64,000 nt of DNA from Sphingomonas_L flavalba_A (GTDB lineage: Bacteria > Pseudomonadota > Alphaproteobacteria > Sphingomonadales > Sphingomonadaceae), in NCBI RefSeq assembly GCF_047553045.1, contig NZ_CP180208.1:1364001-1428000 (forward strand), read 5' to 3'. Position 1 is the first letter of the stretch. Each line of letters opens with the position of its first letter. Under the pieces are notes generated by a model. That model was not told where the DNA came from. It saw nothing but the letters and a program-made list of their open reading frames with translations, and searched no databases. Made by a program: the position numbers and the translations under genes. This document shows positions 7,978 through 17,346 of this stretch, piece after piece.

Positions 7978-9219
7978 TCAGGCCGCCTTGCGGATTTCCA
8001 GCCGGTCCCAGATCTCGGCCAGCGCCTCGACCAGCTCGCGCATCATCGCTTCGCTGTGGGTCGGGCCGGGCGTGAAACGCAGCCGCTCCGTGCCGCGCGG
8101 CACCGTCGGGTAATTGATCGGCTGCACATAGACGCCATATTCGGCGAGCAGGATGTCGCTGATCTTCTTGGCCTTGACCGGGTCGCCGACCATCAGCGGG
8201 ACGATGTGGGTGGTCGACGCCATCACCGGCAGGCCGGCATCGCGCATCATCGCCTTCAGCCGCGCCGCCGCCGCCTGCTGCCCGTCGCGCTCGGCGCTCG
8301 ACGCCTTCAGGTGGCGGACGCTGGCGAGCGCCCCGGCGACCAGCACCGGCGACAGCGAGGTGGTGAAGATGAAGCCCGGCGCATAGCTGCGGATCACGTC
8401 GATGATCGTGCGGTCGGCGGCGATATAGCCGCCCATCACGCCGATCGCCTTGGCCAGCGTGCCTTCGATGATGGTCAGCCGGTGGGCAACGCCGTCGCGG
8501 TCGGAAATGCCACCGCCGCGCGGGCCGTACATGCCGACGGCGTGGACCTCGTCGAGATAGGTCAGCGCGTTATACTTGTCGGCCAGGTCGCAGATCTCGG
8601 CGATCGGCGCGACGTCGCCGTCCATCGAATAGACGCTTTCGAACGCAATCAGCTTGGCAACGCCAACCGGCGCCGCTGCCAGCAATTCTTCCAGGTGGGC
8701 GAGGTCGTTGTGGCGGAACACCCGCTTCTCGCAGCCGGAATGGCGAATGCCGGCGATCATCGACGCATGGTTCAGCGCGTCGGAAAACACGATGCAGCCG
8801 GGCAGCAACCGGCCGAGCGTCGCCAGCGCCGCCTCGTTCGAGACATAGCCGGAGGTGAACAGCAGCGCACCGTCCTTGCCGTGCAGATCGGCCAGCTCGC
8901 CTTCCAGGTCGACATGGTAATGGGTGTTGCCGCCGATATTGCGGGTGCCGCCGGACCCGGCGCCGACATCGTGCAGCGCCTCTTCCATCGCGGCGATCAC
9001 GTCGGGGTGCTGGCCCATCGCCAGATAATCGTTGGAACACCAGACGGTGATCGGCTTCGGCCCGTTATGACCGGCGAAACAGCGCGCGTTGGGGAACATG
9101 CCCTTATTGCGCAGGATGTCGATGAACACGCGGTACCGGCCTTCGCTGTGCAGCCGGTCGATCGCCTGGGCGAAAACGTGGTTATAGTCGAGCGCGCGCT
9201 CGTCGCTGTTCTGGGTCAT
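7978..9219 (-). CDS. hemA: 5-aminolevulinate synthase
   Basis: Condenses glycine and succinyl-CoA to 5-aminolevulinate, the first step of tetrapyrrole synthesis by the C4 (Shemin) route typical of alphaproteobacteria. The 413 residues are normal length. Diagnostic segments are YRVFIDILRNKGMFP, the glycine-rich GAGSGGTRNIGGNTHYH, TYLDEVHAVGMYGPRGGG, and the PLP lysine at about residue 257 in EGTLAKAIGVMGGY. This separates it from the related KBL and BioF enzymes. A 115-base gap to murI upstream holds its promoter region; no clear operator was seen. Confidence 0.97.
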   Translation of the reverse strand: MTQNSDERALDYNHVFAQAIDRLHSEGRYRVFIDILRNKGMFPNARCFAGHNGPKPITVWCSNDYLAMGQHPDVIAAMEEALHDVGAGSGGTRNIGGNTHYHVDLEGELADLHGKDGALLFTSGYVSNEAALATLGRLLPGCIVFSDALNHASMIAGIRHSGCEKRVFRHNDLAHLEELLAAAPVGVAKLIAFESVYSMDGDVAPIAEICDLADKYNALTYLDEVHAVGMYGPRGGGISDRDGVAHRLTIIEGTLAKAIGVMGGYIAADRTIIDVIRSYAPGFIFTTSLSPVLVAGALASVRHLKASSAERDGQQAAAARLKAMMRDAGLPVMASTTHIVPLMVGDPVKAKKISDILLAEYGVYVQPINYPTVPRGTERLRFTPGPTHSEAMMRELVEALAEIWDRLEIRKAA

Positions 9220-9334
9220 CTCGGCCGTGCCGATAGCCCCGGAATGCCGCCATTACCAGTGAGAACAGCTCGCAACAGCATGGTTTTCGCGGGATTCGCC
9301 AAGGCGGGGCCGTGGTTTGCGGGGCAGGCGCCGG

Positions 9335-10129
9335 TTACAGTGCATCTATCCTCTCCAGCCCGAAACCGGCCAGCGCGGGGATCAATGCTTCCTGTCCCGC
9401 GTCGCGTCGCGTGAACAGGGCGATGCCGGGCGGCGGCGCCTCCGGCCATGTCTGCCCCTGGGTCAGGTAAGCGATGCGCCGGGCGATGCCGTCTGCCCCG
9501 TCGACCAGCAGCACGCCCGGCGCGGCGCGGGCCAGTTCATCCTCCACCAGCCGGAAATGGGTGCAGGCGAGGACAATCGCGTCCATCCCCGCGCCGCCCG
9601 GCTGGCCGGTCAGCGCGGTAATGATCGCGGCATATTCCTTAGGGTCGCCGGCATCGCCGCGCAGCTTCGCCTCGGCCAGTTCGACCAGCCGTGCCGATCC
9701 GTGACGCAGCACGGTGCAGTCGGCGGCGAATTCGGCGGCCAGCCGATCGACATAGGGCTGGCGCACCGTCGCATCGGTGCCGAGCACCCCAATCACCCGG
9801 CTTTTCGATGCGAGCGCCGCCGGCTTGATCGCCGGCACCGTGCCGACGACGGGCAGGTCGAGCGCGGCGCGGATCACCGGCAGCGCGATCGTCGATGCGG
9901 TGTTGCAAGCGATGACGACCAGCCGCGGGCGATAGCGTTCGACCAGCCGGCCGAGCAGCGCCGGTACCCGCGCCGCGATCTCCGACTCGCTTTTCAGGCC
10001 ATAGGGGAACCCAGCCGAATCGGCGGCGTAAACGATCGGCGCGGTCGGCAGCAGCGCCCGCGCAGGCCCGAGAACGGACAGGCCGCCGACACCGGAATCA
10101 AAGAAAAGCAGGGGGCGGGTGTCGGCCAT
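9335..10129 (-). CDS. murI: glutamate racemase
   Basis: Produces D-glutamate for peptidoglycan. The 264 residues carry both catalytic cysteines in their signatures, IACNTAST (Cys75) and VLACTHF near residue 180, plus the N-terminal FFDSGVGGLSV and the substrate loop YAADSAGFPYG. Length fits the family. It is divergent from plsY with a short shared promoter region and lies upstream of hemA on the same strand, but the 115-base gap makes co-transcription uncertain. Confidence 0.96.
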   Translation of the reverse strand: MADTRPLLFFDSGVGGLSVLGPARALLPTAPIVYAADSAGFPYGLKSESEIAARVPALLGRLVERYRPRLVVIACNTASTIALPVIRAALDLPVVGTVPAIKPAALASKSRVIGVLGTDATVRQPYVDRLAAEFAADCTVLRHGSARLVELAEAKLRGDAGDPKEYAAIITALTGQPGGAGMDAIVLACTHFRLVEDELARAAPGVLLVDGADGIARRIAYLTQGQTWPEAPPPGIALFTRRDAGQEALIPALAGFGLERIDAL

Positions 10130-10212
10130 CGCGCTTTTGCTGTAAGTTATTGCCGGTGCGGATCAAGGCCCTAAACTGGGGCCTTGCAATGGGGGCCGGG
10201 GAACTGATCGAC

Positions 10213-10812
10213 ATGCTCTGGATGGGACCGGCTGCGGCGTTGGCGCTGGGCTATCTGCTCGGTGCGATACCGTTCGGGTTACTGCTCGGTCGCATGGCCG
10301 GGATCGGGGACATCCGCCAGGCTGGCTCCGGCAATATCGGCGCGACCAACGTGTTGCGTGTCGGCGGCAAGGGATTAGCGGCCGCGACGCTGTTGCTGGA
10401 TGCGGGCAAGGGCGCGGTGGCGGTGCTGCTCGGCGCGTTGATCCTGCCCGAATCCGGGGCACTGCTCGGCGCGGCGGGGGCGTTTTTCGGCCACCTCTAT
10501 CCGGTGTGGCTGCGGTTTCGCGGCGGCAAGGGGGTGGCGACCCTGCTCGGCATCACCCTGGCATTATACTGGCCGGTCGGCCTGATCTTCGCCGCCGTCT
10601 GGCTCGGCGCGCTGGTATTGTTCCGCTATTCCTCGGTCGGCGGCATGGCCGCGGCCGTGTCGGCGCCGCTCGCGGCCGCCATCTTCGGGCGGTTCGAACT
10701 GGCGCTGCTGCTGATCGCGCTGGCGCTGATGGTGTTGTGGCGCCACCGTGCCAACATCGAACGGCTCCTTGCGGGCACGGAGCCGCGCATCGGCGGCGCG
10801 CGGGGTGGCTGA
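10213..10812 (+). CDS. plsY: glycerol-3-phosphate acyltransferase PlsY
   Basis: Integral membrane enzyme that transfers acyl groups from acyl-phosphate to glycerol-3-phosphate, the first step of phospholipid synthesis. The motifs are clear: SGNIGATNVLRVGGKG (motif 1), GHLYPVWLRFRGGKGVAT (motif 2) and LWRHRANIERL near the C-terminus, on a chain with about five to seven hydrophobic spans. I chose ATG 10213 (199 residues, GGGGAA nine bases upstream) because the first membrane span then starts at once, as in relatives; in-frame starts also exist at 10189 (ATG) and 10150 (TTG). Its stop overlaps the dprA GTG start by eight bases. Confidence 0.93.
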   Translation: MLWMGPAAALALGYLLGAIPFGLLLGRMAGIGDIRQAGSGNIGATNVLRVGGKGLAAATLLLDAGKGAVAVLLGALILPESGALLGAAGAFFGHLYPVWLRFRGGKGVATLLGITLALYWPVGLIFAAVWLGALVLFRYSSVGGMAAAVSAPLAAAIFGRFELALLLIALALMVLWRHRANIERLLAGTEPRIGGARGG

Positions 10813-11908
10813 CGCCGATTCCGGCGACGATGCTTTTACCAGATTGCGGCTGATCCGCTCGGCCAATATCGGTCCGGTGACCTATGCCCATCTGCTCGAT
10901 CGTTTCGGCACCGCGGCGGCGGCGCTGGCGGCGATCCCGGCACTGGCGGCGCGCGGCGGCGGACGGGCGCCGCGGCTGGCGGATGCCGGCGCGATCCGGG
11001 CCGAAATCGATTGCGTCGCCCGGCTCGGTGCCCGTCATCTGTTCCTTGGCGGGCCCGGCTACCCGCCGCTGCTCGCTCATGTCGAAAGCGCGCCGCCGGC
11101 GTTGATCGTGCGCGGCACCGTGTCGCTGGCGGCGCGGGCGACAGTCGCCATCGTCGGCGCGCGCAATGCCTCCGCCGCCGCCTGCCGCTTCGCGCGCGGG
11201 CTGGCGCAGGCGCTGGCGGACGATGGGATCACCGTCGCCTCCGGTCTGGCGCGGGGTATCGACACGGCGGCGCATGTCGGTGCGCTCGACGGCGGCACCA
11301 TCGCCGTCGTCGCCGGCGGCATCGACGTCGTCTTTCCGCCCGAAAACGTCGCGTTGCAGGAAGAGGTGGCAGCGCGCGGCCTGCTGATCGCGGAACAGCC
11401 GCCGGGCACGGAACCCCACGCCCGCCACTTTCCCTGGCGCAACCGGATCATCGCCGGGCTGGCCGCCGGCACGGTGGTGGTGGAAGCGGCGCCGCGCTCC
11501 GGCTCGCTGATCACCGCGCGGCTGGCCGGGGAGGCGGGCAGGGCGGTGATGGCGGTGCCCGGCTCGCCGCTCGACCCACGCGCGCAGGGCTGCAACCAGC
11601 TGATCCGTGACGGCGCCATTCTGGTCCAGAACGCCGCCGAGGTGGTCGAGGCGATCCGCCCGCTCGATCCGCGCGTCGTCGCCCAGCCGGTCGATCTCTT
11701 CGCCGCCCAGCCGATTGCCGCCGATGCGAGTGACGGGGAACGCCGCGCCGTCATCGCGCTGCTCGGCCCGACCCCGGTCACGGTCGACGAGCTGATTCGC
11801 CAAGCCGGGCTGGCCCCGGCCGTGGTTCAGACGGTGCTGCTCGAACTGGAACTCGCCGGTCGGCTGGAACGGCATGCCGGCGCCCGCGTTGCGCTCTTTG
11901 CCGGCTAG
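10805..11908 (+). CDS. dprA: DNA processing protein DprA
   Basis: Single-stranded DNA-binding protein that loads RecA on incoming DNA during natural transformation. The 367 residues have an N-terminal helical region (FTRLRLIRSANIGPVTYAHL), a central Rossmann-like DprA domain with VGARNAS, SGLARGIDTAAHVGAL and RNRIIAGLAAGTVVVEAA, and a C-terminal winged-helix DML1-like domain (about 310-360). The GTG at 10805 overlaps the end of plsY, giving a coupled plsY-dprA-topA order common in sphingomonads. Presence of dprA alone does not prove competence. Confidence 0.95.
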   Translation: MADADSGDDAFTRLRLIRSANIGPVTYAHLLDRFGTAAAALAAIPALAARGGGRAPRLADAGAIRAEIDCVARLGARHLFLGGPGYPPLLAHVESAPPALIVRGTVSLAARATVAIVGARNASAAACRFARGLAQALADDGITVASGLARGIDTAAHVGALDGGTIAVVAGGIDVVFPPENVALQEEVAARGLLIAEQPPGTEPHARHFPWRNRIIAGLAAGTVVVEAAPRSGSLITARLAGEAGRAVMAVPGSPLDPRAQGCNQLIRDGAILVQNAAEVVEAIRPLDPRVVAQPVDLFAAQPIAADASDGERRAVIALLGPTPVTVDELIRQAGLAPAVVQTVLLELELAGRLERHAGARVALFAG

Positions 11909-12024
11909 GGGCATAGCGCGCCAATGTCGGCGGGCGGCCGCCGTTCTTATCTCCCTCTTGACGGGGCGTGTCGAGGCTTCCCATCCTCGCATGCGCACGT
12001 GAAGCGTTTACGATCCGGGGTTTC

Positions 12025-14574
12025 ATGCAGCTTGTCATCGTCGAATCGCCTGCCAAGGCGAAGACCATCGAGAAATATCTCGGCGGGGCGTACCGCGTCC
12101 TCGCCTCCTACGGCCATATCCGCGACTTGCCGCCGCGCGACGGATCGGTGCGGCCGGACGAAGGCTTCGCGATGGACTGGGAAGCCTATGCCGACAAAGG
12201 CAAGCAACTGCGCGCGATCGTCGACGCGGCGAAGCAGGCGGACCGGCTGATCCTCGCCACCGACCCCGATCGCGAAGGGGAAGCGATTTCGTGGCACGTG
12301 CAGGAAATGCTACGCCAGAAAAAGGCGCTGCCGAAGGATGTCGAACGCGTGACGTTCAACGCGATCACCAAGGCAACGGTGACGGCGGCGATGAAGGCGC
12401 CGCGCGCGCTTGATGATGACCTGATCGACGCCTATCGCGCCCGCCGCGCGCTCGACTATCTCGTCGGCTTCACCCTGTCACCGGTGCTCTGGCGCAAGCT
12501 GCCCGGCGCCAAGTCGGCCGGGCGGGTGCAGTCGGTGGCGCTGCGCCTGATCGTCTCGCGGGAGCGGGAGATCGAAAGCTTCGTTCCGCAGGAATACTGG
12601 TCGGTCTTCGCCGATATGGAACAGGGCGGCCAGGCGTTCGTCGCCCGGCTGGTTCGCTGGCGCGGCGAAAAAATCGACAGGCTGACGATCGGCGCGGCTG
12701 GCGATGCGGCGGCCGCAAAAGTGGCGGTGGAGGCCGGTCGTTTCACTGTCGTATCGGTTGAAACCAAGCCTGCGACCCGCAACCCGCCGCCGCCCTTCAC
12801 CACCTCCACCCTGCAACAGGAAGCGGCCAGAAAGCTGGGCTTTTCCGCCAGCCACACCATGCGCGTCGCCCAGACTCTCTATGAGTCAGGGGTGATAACC
12901 TATATGCGAACCGACGGCGTCCAGATGGACGAAAGCGCGATCTCCGCCGCCCGCCGCGCGATCGCCGACCGCTATGACGGCAGCTATGTTCCCGACAAGC
13001 CGCGTCACTACACCACCAAGGCGAAGAACGCCCAGGAAGCCCACGAAGCGATCCGCCCGACCGATTTCGCCAACGACCGCGCCGCCTCCGGCGACGAAGC
13101 GCGGCTCTACGACCTTATCTTCAAGCGCGCGCTCGCCAGCCAGATGGCATCCGCCCGGCTGGAACGGACGGCGGTCGAACTGGCCGACGCCACCGGCCAG
13201 ACCGCGCTGCGCGCCACCGGCCAGGTCGTGCTGTTTCCCGGCTACCTCGCCCTGTACGAGGAAGGGCGCGACGACCCGGCTGGCGGTGAGGGCGATGAGG
13301 ATTCGCGCCGCCTGCCCCGGCTTGCGGAAGGCGACGCCCCGGCGCGCAAGGCCGTCCATGCCGAGCAGCATTTCACCCAGCCGCCGCCGCGCTTCTCGGA
13401 AGCCAGTCTGGTCAAGAAGCTGGAAGAGCTGGGCATCGGCCGCCCGTCGACCTACGCCTCGATCATCCAGGTGCTTAAAGACCGGGCCTATGTCCGGACC
13501 GAGAAGAACCGCTTCTTCGCCGAAGAGAGCGGTCGGCTGGTGACCGCCTTCCTCGAACGCTTCTTCGAGCGGTATGTCTCCTACGACTTCACCGCCGGGC
13601 TTGAAGACGAGCTTGACGAGATCTCCGGTGGCCGCGCGCAGTGGCAGGCGGTGCTTGAGGCGTTCTGGAAGGATTTCAAGCCGAAGACCGAACAGGTCAT
13701 GGAACAGAAGCCGTCGGACATCACCGCCGCGCTCGACCAGTTCCTGGAGCCGTATCTGTTTCCGCCGCAGGCCGATGGAAGCGACCCACGCCTCTGCCCA
13801 AGCTGCAAGGCCGGGCAGCTGGCGCTGCGCGGCGGCCGGTTCGGCGCCTTCGTCGCCTGCTCCAACTACCCGGAATGCAAATACACCCGCCGCTTTGCCC
13901 AGCCGGGCGGCGACAATGGCGGCGACAGCGGGCCGGAGTCGCTGGGCACCGACCCGGCGAGCGGACTGGACGTCACCCGGCGCAGCGGCCGGTTCGGGCC
14001 CTATATCCAGTTGGGCGACGGCAAGGAGGCGAAGCGCGCGTCGATCCCTAAGGACTTGCCGGGCGACGGCCTGACCCTGGACTGGGCGATCAAGCTGCTG
14101 TCGCTGCCGCGCGAGATCGGCCCGCACCCGGAGAGCGGCAAGCCGATCACCGCGTCGATCGGCCGCTATGGCCCCTATCTGGCCCATGACGGCAAATATG
14201 CCCGGCTGGGCAGCACGATGGAGGTGTTCGAGACCGGCATGAACGCCGCCGTGGTCAAGCTGGCCGAGGCGGCGGCCAATGGCGGGCGACCGGCGCGGGG
14301 CGCCGCCGCCGCGCCGCTGCGCGTGCTCGGCGCCCACCCGCGCACCGAGGCGGAAATTCGGGTGATGGCCGGCCGCTATGGTCCCTATGTGACCGACGGC
14401 ACCACCAACGCGACGCTGCCCAAGGGGTTGGAGCCGGAGGCGGTGACGCTGGAGGAGGCGGCGCAGCTGATCGACGCGCGCGCGGCCGCCCCGGCGCGCG
14501 GCAAGAAGAAGGCTCCGGCCAAGAAAGCACCGGCCCGGAAGAAGGCGCCGGCGAAGAAGGCAAAGAAGGACTGA
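12025..14574 (+). CDS. topA: DNA topoisomerase I
   Basis: Type IA topoisomerase relaxing negative supercoils. In 849 residues: the TOPRIM domain (MQLVIVESPAKAKTIEKYLG start, ATDPDREGEAISWH), the active-site tyrosine region ITYMRTDG, a four-cysteine zinc ribbon (CPSC then CSNYPEC, about residues 591-620), and repeated C-terminal GRYGPY-type domains (GRFGPYI, GRYGPYL, GRYGPYV). The protein ends in a basic AKKAPARKKAPAKK-type tail, a nonspecific DNA-binding extension. ATG 12025 is chosen because the TOPRIM strand begins immediately; an in-frame start 57 bases upstream adds unrelated sequence. Confidence 0.97.
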   Translation: MQLVIVESPAKAKTIEKYLGGAYRVLASYGHIRDLPPRDGSVRPDEGFAMDWEAYADKGKQLRAIVDAAKQADRLILATDPDREGEAISWHVQEMLRQKKALPKDVERVTFNAITKATVTAAMKAPRALDDDLIDAYRARRALDYLVGFTLSPVLWRKLPGAKSAGRVQSVALRLIVSREREIESFVPQEYWSVFADMEQGGQAFVARLVRWRGEKIDRLTIGAAGDAAAAKVAVEAGRFTVVSVETKPATRNPPPPFTTSTLQQEAARKLGFSASHTMRVAQTLYESGVITYMRTDGVQMDESAISAARRAIADRYDGSYVPDKPRHYTTKAKNAQEAHEAIRPTDFANDRAASGDEARLYDLIFKRALASQMASARLERTAVELADATGQTALRATGQVVLFPGYLALYEEGRDDPAGGEGDEDSRRLPRLAEGDAPARKAVHAEQHFTQPPPRFSEASLVKKLEELGIGRPSTYASIIQVLKDRAYVRTEKNRFFAEESGRLVTAFLERFFERYVSYDFTAGLEDELDEISGGRAQWQAVLEAFWKDFKPKTEQVMEQKPSDITAALDQFLEPYLFPPQADGSDPRLCPSCKAGQLALRGGRFGAFVACSNYPECKYTRRFAQPGGDNGGDSGPESLGTDPASGLDVTRRSGRFGPYIQLGDGKEAKRASIPKDLPGDGLTLDWAIKLLSLPREIGPHPESGKPITASIGRYGPYLAHDGKYARLGSTMEVFETGMNAAVVKLAEAAANGGRPARGAAAAPLRVLGAHPRTEAEIRVMAGRYGPYVTDGTTNATLPKGLEPEAVTLEEAAQLIDARAAAPARGKKKAPAKKAPARKKAPAKKAKKD

Positions 14575-14580
14575 GCGCCG

Positions 14581-14886
14581 TCAGACGGTGGTGATGCGGT
14601 CGTCGTCCGCCCCGGCGAGCAACGACACCAGCCCGCCGCCGGCGATGCGCGGATCGAGCGTGTCGAGCGCCAGCCCGGCGGCAGCCAGGCCGCTTTGGCA
14701 GGCGATGACCTCTACCCCCAGCGCCAGCGCATCGTCGAGCGGCGCGCCGGGCAGCAGAGTGACGGCGCGGTCGTGCAGGTAGAGCCGGGCGCGCCCACCA
14801 AGCGCGGCGGCGGCGCTGGCGATGGCAATCGCGGCGTCCAGCCGCTCGCGATCGGCGGTCAGCACGATCAGGGTCAGCCCGCGCAT
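14581..14886 (-). CDS. DsrE-like small protein
   Basis: A 101-residue protein resembling the DsrE/DsrF-like fold: LTLIVLTADRERLDAAIAIA, a glycine-containing turn with GGRARLYLHDRAVTLL, and GVEVIACQSGLAAAGL with a single cysteine where DsrE-type proteins carry their sulfur-relay cysteine. It is the last gene of the coaBC-dut-moeB-like operon and its start overlaps the preceding gene (ATG 14886; GTG 14892 is the alternative). Next to a ThiF/MoeB-like adenylyltransferase a sulfur-transfer role is reasonable but is inference only. Confidence 0.7.
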   Translation of the reverse strand: MRGLTLIVLTADRERLDAAIAIASAAAALGGRARLYLHDRAVTLLPGAPLDDALALGVEVIACQSGLAAAGLALDTLDPRIAGGGLVSLLAGADDDRITTV

Positions 14887-15623
14887 CGGCACCCCGGGTC
14901 TTTCGGCAGCGTGGCGGTGTGGAATCGGAAGGCGAGGGCGTCGAGCCGTAGCAGCTGGCCGGCACTGTCGGCGCCGAACGGCACGATCTGGCGGATCGCC
15001 TCGATCGCGGCGAGGGCACCAAGCGTCGCGGTCAGCGCGCCGAGCACGCCCTGGTCGGCGCAGCTGACATCCGGCCGGTCGGGATCATCGCCGATCAGGC
15101 AGCGGTAGCAGGGCTTGCCGACTTCCCAGCCGCGATAGACTGCCAGTTGCCCGTCGAACTGGCCGACCGCCGCCGAGACTAGCGGGATGCGGAGGGCGAG
15201 GGCAGCGTCCGCGACCGCCAGCCGGGTGGCGAAATTGTCGCAACCGTCGAGCACGACATCGGCACCGGCGAGCAGGCCGGCGGCGTTGCCGGCGTCCAGC
15301 CGTACCTCCTGCCGAACGACATGCACGTCGGGGTTCAGTCGCGCGACCGCATCCGCCGCCGCGTCGACCTTAAGCCGCCCAACGTCGGCGGTCGCGAACA
15401 GCGTCTGGCGTTGCAGGTTGGACAGCGCGACCCTGTCGTCGTCGATCACGGTCAGCCGGCCGACCCCGGCCGCCGCCAGCGCCGCGATTGCCGGGCAGCC
15501 GATGCCGCCGGCACCGATCACCACGACGTGGCCGGCGAGCAGCGCTCGTTGCCCGGTGCCGCCGATCTCCTTCAGGATGATGTGGCGGGCGTAACGGTCA
15601 AGCTGGGCGTCGCTGAGCGTCAC
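14874..15623 (-). CDS. moeB: HesA/MoeB/ThiF family adenylyltransferase
   Basis: E1-like enzyme that adenylates the C-terminal glycine of a sulfur-carrier protein (MoaD or ThiS). The 249 residues show the Rossmann ATP site VVVIGAGGIGCPAIAALAAAGVG split by the usual arginine and lysine residues (LSNLQRQTLF, DVGRLKVDAA), the DGCDNFATR motif, the acceptor cysteine in DVSCADQGVLG, and two zinc-binding pairs (CYRC and CRC). The GTG start overlaps the dut stop as GTGA. MoeB and ThiF cannot be told apart by sequence alone; no other moa or thi gene is in the window. Confidence 0.88.
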   Translation of the reverse strand: MTLSDAQLDRYARHIILKEIGGTGQRALLAGHVVVIGAGGIGCPAIAALAAAGVGRLTVIDDDRVALSNLQRQTLFATADVGRLKVDAAADAVARLNPDVHVVRQEVRLDAGNAAGLLAGADVVLDGCDNFATRLAVADAALALRIPLVSAAVGQFDGQLAVYRGWEVGKPCYRCLIGDDPDRPDVSCADQGVLGALTATLGALAAIEAIRQIVPFGADSAGQLLRLDALAFRFHTATLPKDPGCRCAG

Positions 15624-16060
15624 ACCCCGGTCGAGCCGAAGCCGCCGGCGCCGCGCGCGGTTTCATCCAGCTCAGCGACCTCGGCGAACTGGGCGGCGGT
15701 GACAGCGGCGGGGACGAGCTGGGCAATCCGGTCGCCGCGCGCGATGGCGAACGGCTCGCTGCCCAGGTTAGCGAGGATCACCTTCACCTCGCCGCGATAG
15801 TCGGCATCGATGGTGCCGGGCGCGTTGAGGCAGACGACGCCGTGCTTCAGCGCCAGCCCGGAGCGCGAGCGGACCTGCACCTCATGCCCTTCGGGGATGG
15901 CGAAGGCGAAGCCAGTGGCGACGGCATGGCGGGCGCCGGGGGCGAGGGTCAGCGCCTCTGCGGCGACCACGTCCATCCCGGCGGCGTGTGCGGTGGCATA
16001 AGCGGGGAGGGGCAGGCCGTTGCCGTGGGGCAGCCGTTTGATCTCGATGGTCAGCGTCAT
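15620..16060 (-). CDS. dut: deoxyuridine 5'-triphosphate nucleotidohydrolase (dUTPase)
   Basis: Trimeric dUTPase that hydrolyses dUTP to dUMP, keeping uracil out of DNA and supplying thymidylate synthesis. The 146 residues contain the family motifs in order: AGMDVVAAE, RSRSGLALKHGV, NAPGTIDADYRGE, GDRIAQLV and a C-terminal glycine-rich arm RGAGGFGSTG that closes on the nucleotide. ATG 16060 is the start; it overlaps the coaBC stop as ATGA. coaBC-dut adjacency is widespread in proteobacteria. Confidence 0.97.
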   Translation of the reverse strand: MTLTIEIKRLPHGNGLPLPAYATAHAAGMDVVAAEALTLAPGARHAVATGFAFAIPEGHEVQVRSRSGLALKHGVVCLNAPGTIDADYRGEVKVILANLGSEPFAIARGDRIAQLVPAAVTAAQFAEVAELDETARGAGGFGSTGV

Positions 16061-17316
16061 TGTATGGCCCCAAGTGCGTCGGCGATTCGTTCGGCCAGCC
16101 GCTCGGCCACCGCCAGCTTGCTGCCCTGCGGCCAATCCTCGACCCCGTCGGCGGTGACGAGGTGGACGCGGTTTTCGGCGCCGCCCATCACGTCACCGGA
16201 CACGTCGTTGGCGACGATCCAGTCGCTGCCCTTGCGCGTTCGCTTGGCGACGGCGTTGTCGACGACATTCTCGGTCTCCGCCGCGAAGCCGACGACCAGC
16301 GCCGGGCGGCGCGGATCGCGCGACAATTCAGCCAGTATATCGGGGTTTTCGGACAGGCCGAGCGTTGGCGGCTTGCCGTCGGGCCGCTTCTTGATCTTGC
16401 CCGCCGCCGGTTCGACCCGCCAGTCGGCGACGGCGGCGACCATCACCGCCGCGTCGGCGGGCAGGGCGCGGCCGACTTCGCTGGCCATCTGGCGTGCGGT
16501 TTCGACATCGACGCGGTCGACGCCCGGCGGGGTCGGCAGCGTTACCGGGCCGGAGACCAGCGTCACCCGCGCCCCGCGCGCGGCGAGGGCGCCGGCGATC
16601 GCATAGCCCTGCTTTCCCGAAGAACGGTTGGCGATGTAGCGGACCGGGTCGATCGGCTCATGCGTCGGCCCGGCGGTGACGATGATATGGCGGCCGGCAA
16701 GCCGCGCGTCGCGGCCGATCCATGCCGGGCCGTCGGCGGGTGGCGGCAGCTTGGCCGGGCGGTCCGGCGCGGGCTCAGCCGCCAGCATCGCATGGATGGC
16801 GGCGAGGATGGCGGTCGGTTCCGGCAGGCGGCCGGGGCCGTATTCGCCACAGGCCATCGCGCCTTCGTCCGGTTCCATCACCGTCACGCCGTCGGCGCGC
16901 AGGCGTTCGACGTTGCGCCGGGTCGCCGGGTGCAGCCACATCCGTACGTTCATCGCCGGGGCGACCAGCACGGGCTTGTCGGTCGCCAGCAGCAGCGTTG
17001 TCGCGAGATCGTCCGATATGCCGGCGGCCATCCGCGCCATCAGGTCGGCGGTGCCGGGAGAGACGACGACAAGATCGGCTTCGCGGCTGAGGCGGATATG
17101 GCCTATCTTCGCCTCGTCCTTCAAATCCCACAGGCTGGTGTGGACCGGCTGTTCGGACAGGGCGGCGAGGGTCATCGCGGTGACGAAATGGGCGCCGCCG
17201 TCGGTCAGCACGCAACGCACGCCAAGCCCGTCCTTGCGGAGCAGGCGGATCAGTTCGCACGCCTTGTAGGCCGCGATCCCGCCGCCGACGATCAGAAGAA
17301 TGCGCTTCGCTGTCAT
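16057..17316 (-). CDS. coaBC: bifunctional phosphopantothenoylcysteine decarboxylase/phosphopantothenate-cysteine ligase
   Basis: Carries out two successive steps of coenzyme A synthesis. The N-terminal flavoprotein (CoaC, to about residue 180) has the start KRILLIVGGGIAAYK, the substrate clamp PAMNVRMW and the catalytic cysteine in MACGEYGPGRLPEP. The C-terminal ligase (CoaB) has VTAGPTHEPIDPVRYIANRS, SSGKQGYAIA and KIKKRPDGKPP. Length 419 is typical. ATG 17316 is preferred to the GTG one codon before it. It leads the coaBC-dut-moeB-dsrE run, each start overlapping the previous stop. Confidence 0.97.
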   Translation of the reverse strand: MTAKRILLIVGGGIAAYKACELIRLLRKDGLGVRCVLTDGGAHFVTAMTLAALSEQPVHTSLWDLKDEAKIGHIRLSREADLVVVSPGTADLMARMAAGISDDLATTLLLATDKPVLVAPAMNVRMWLHPATRRNVERLRADGVTVMEPDEGAMACGEYGPGRLPEPTAILAAIHAMLAAEPAPDRPAKLPPPADGPAWIGRDARLAGRHIIVTAGPTHEPIDPVRYIANRSSGKQGYAIAGALAARGARVTLVSGPVTLPTPPGVDRVDVETARQMASEVGRALPADAAVMVAAVADWRVEPAAGKIKKRPDGKPPTLGLSENPDILAELSRDPRRPALVVGFAAETENVVDNAVAKRTRKGSDWIVANDVSGDVMGGAENRVHLVTADGVEDWPQGSKLAVAERLAERIADALGAIQ

Positions 17317-17346
17317 CACCGCCTCATTGCCGCGTGCCGGCCGGGG

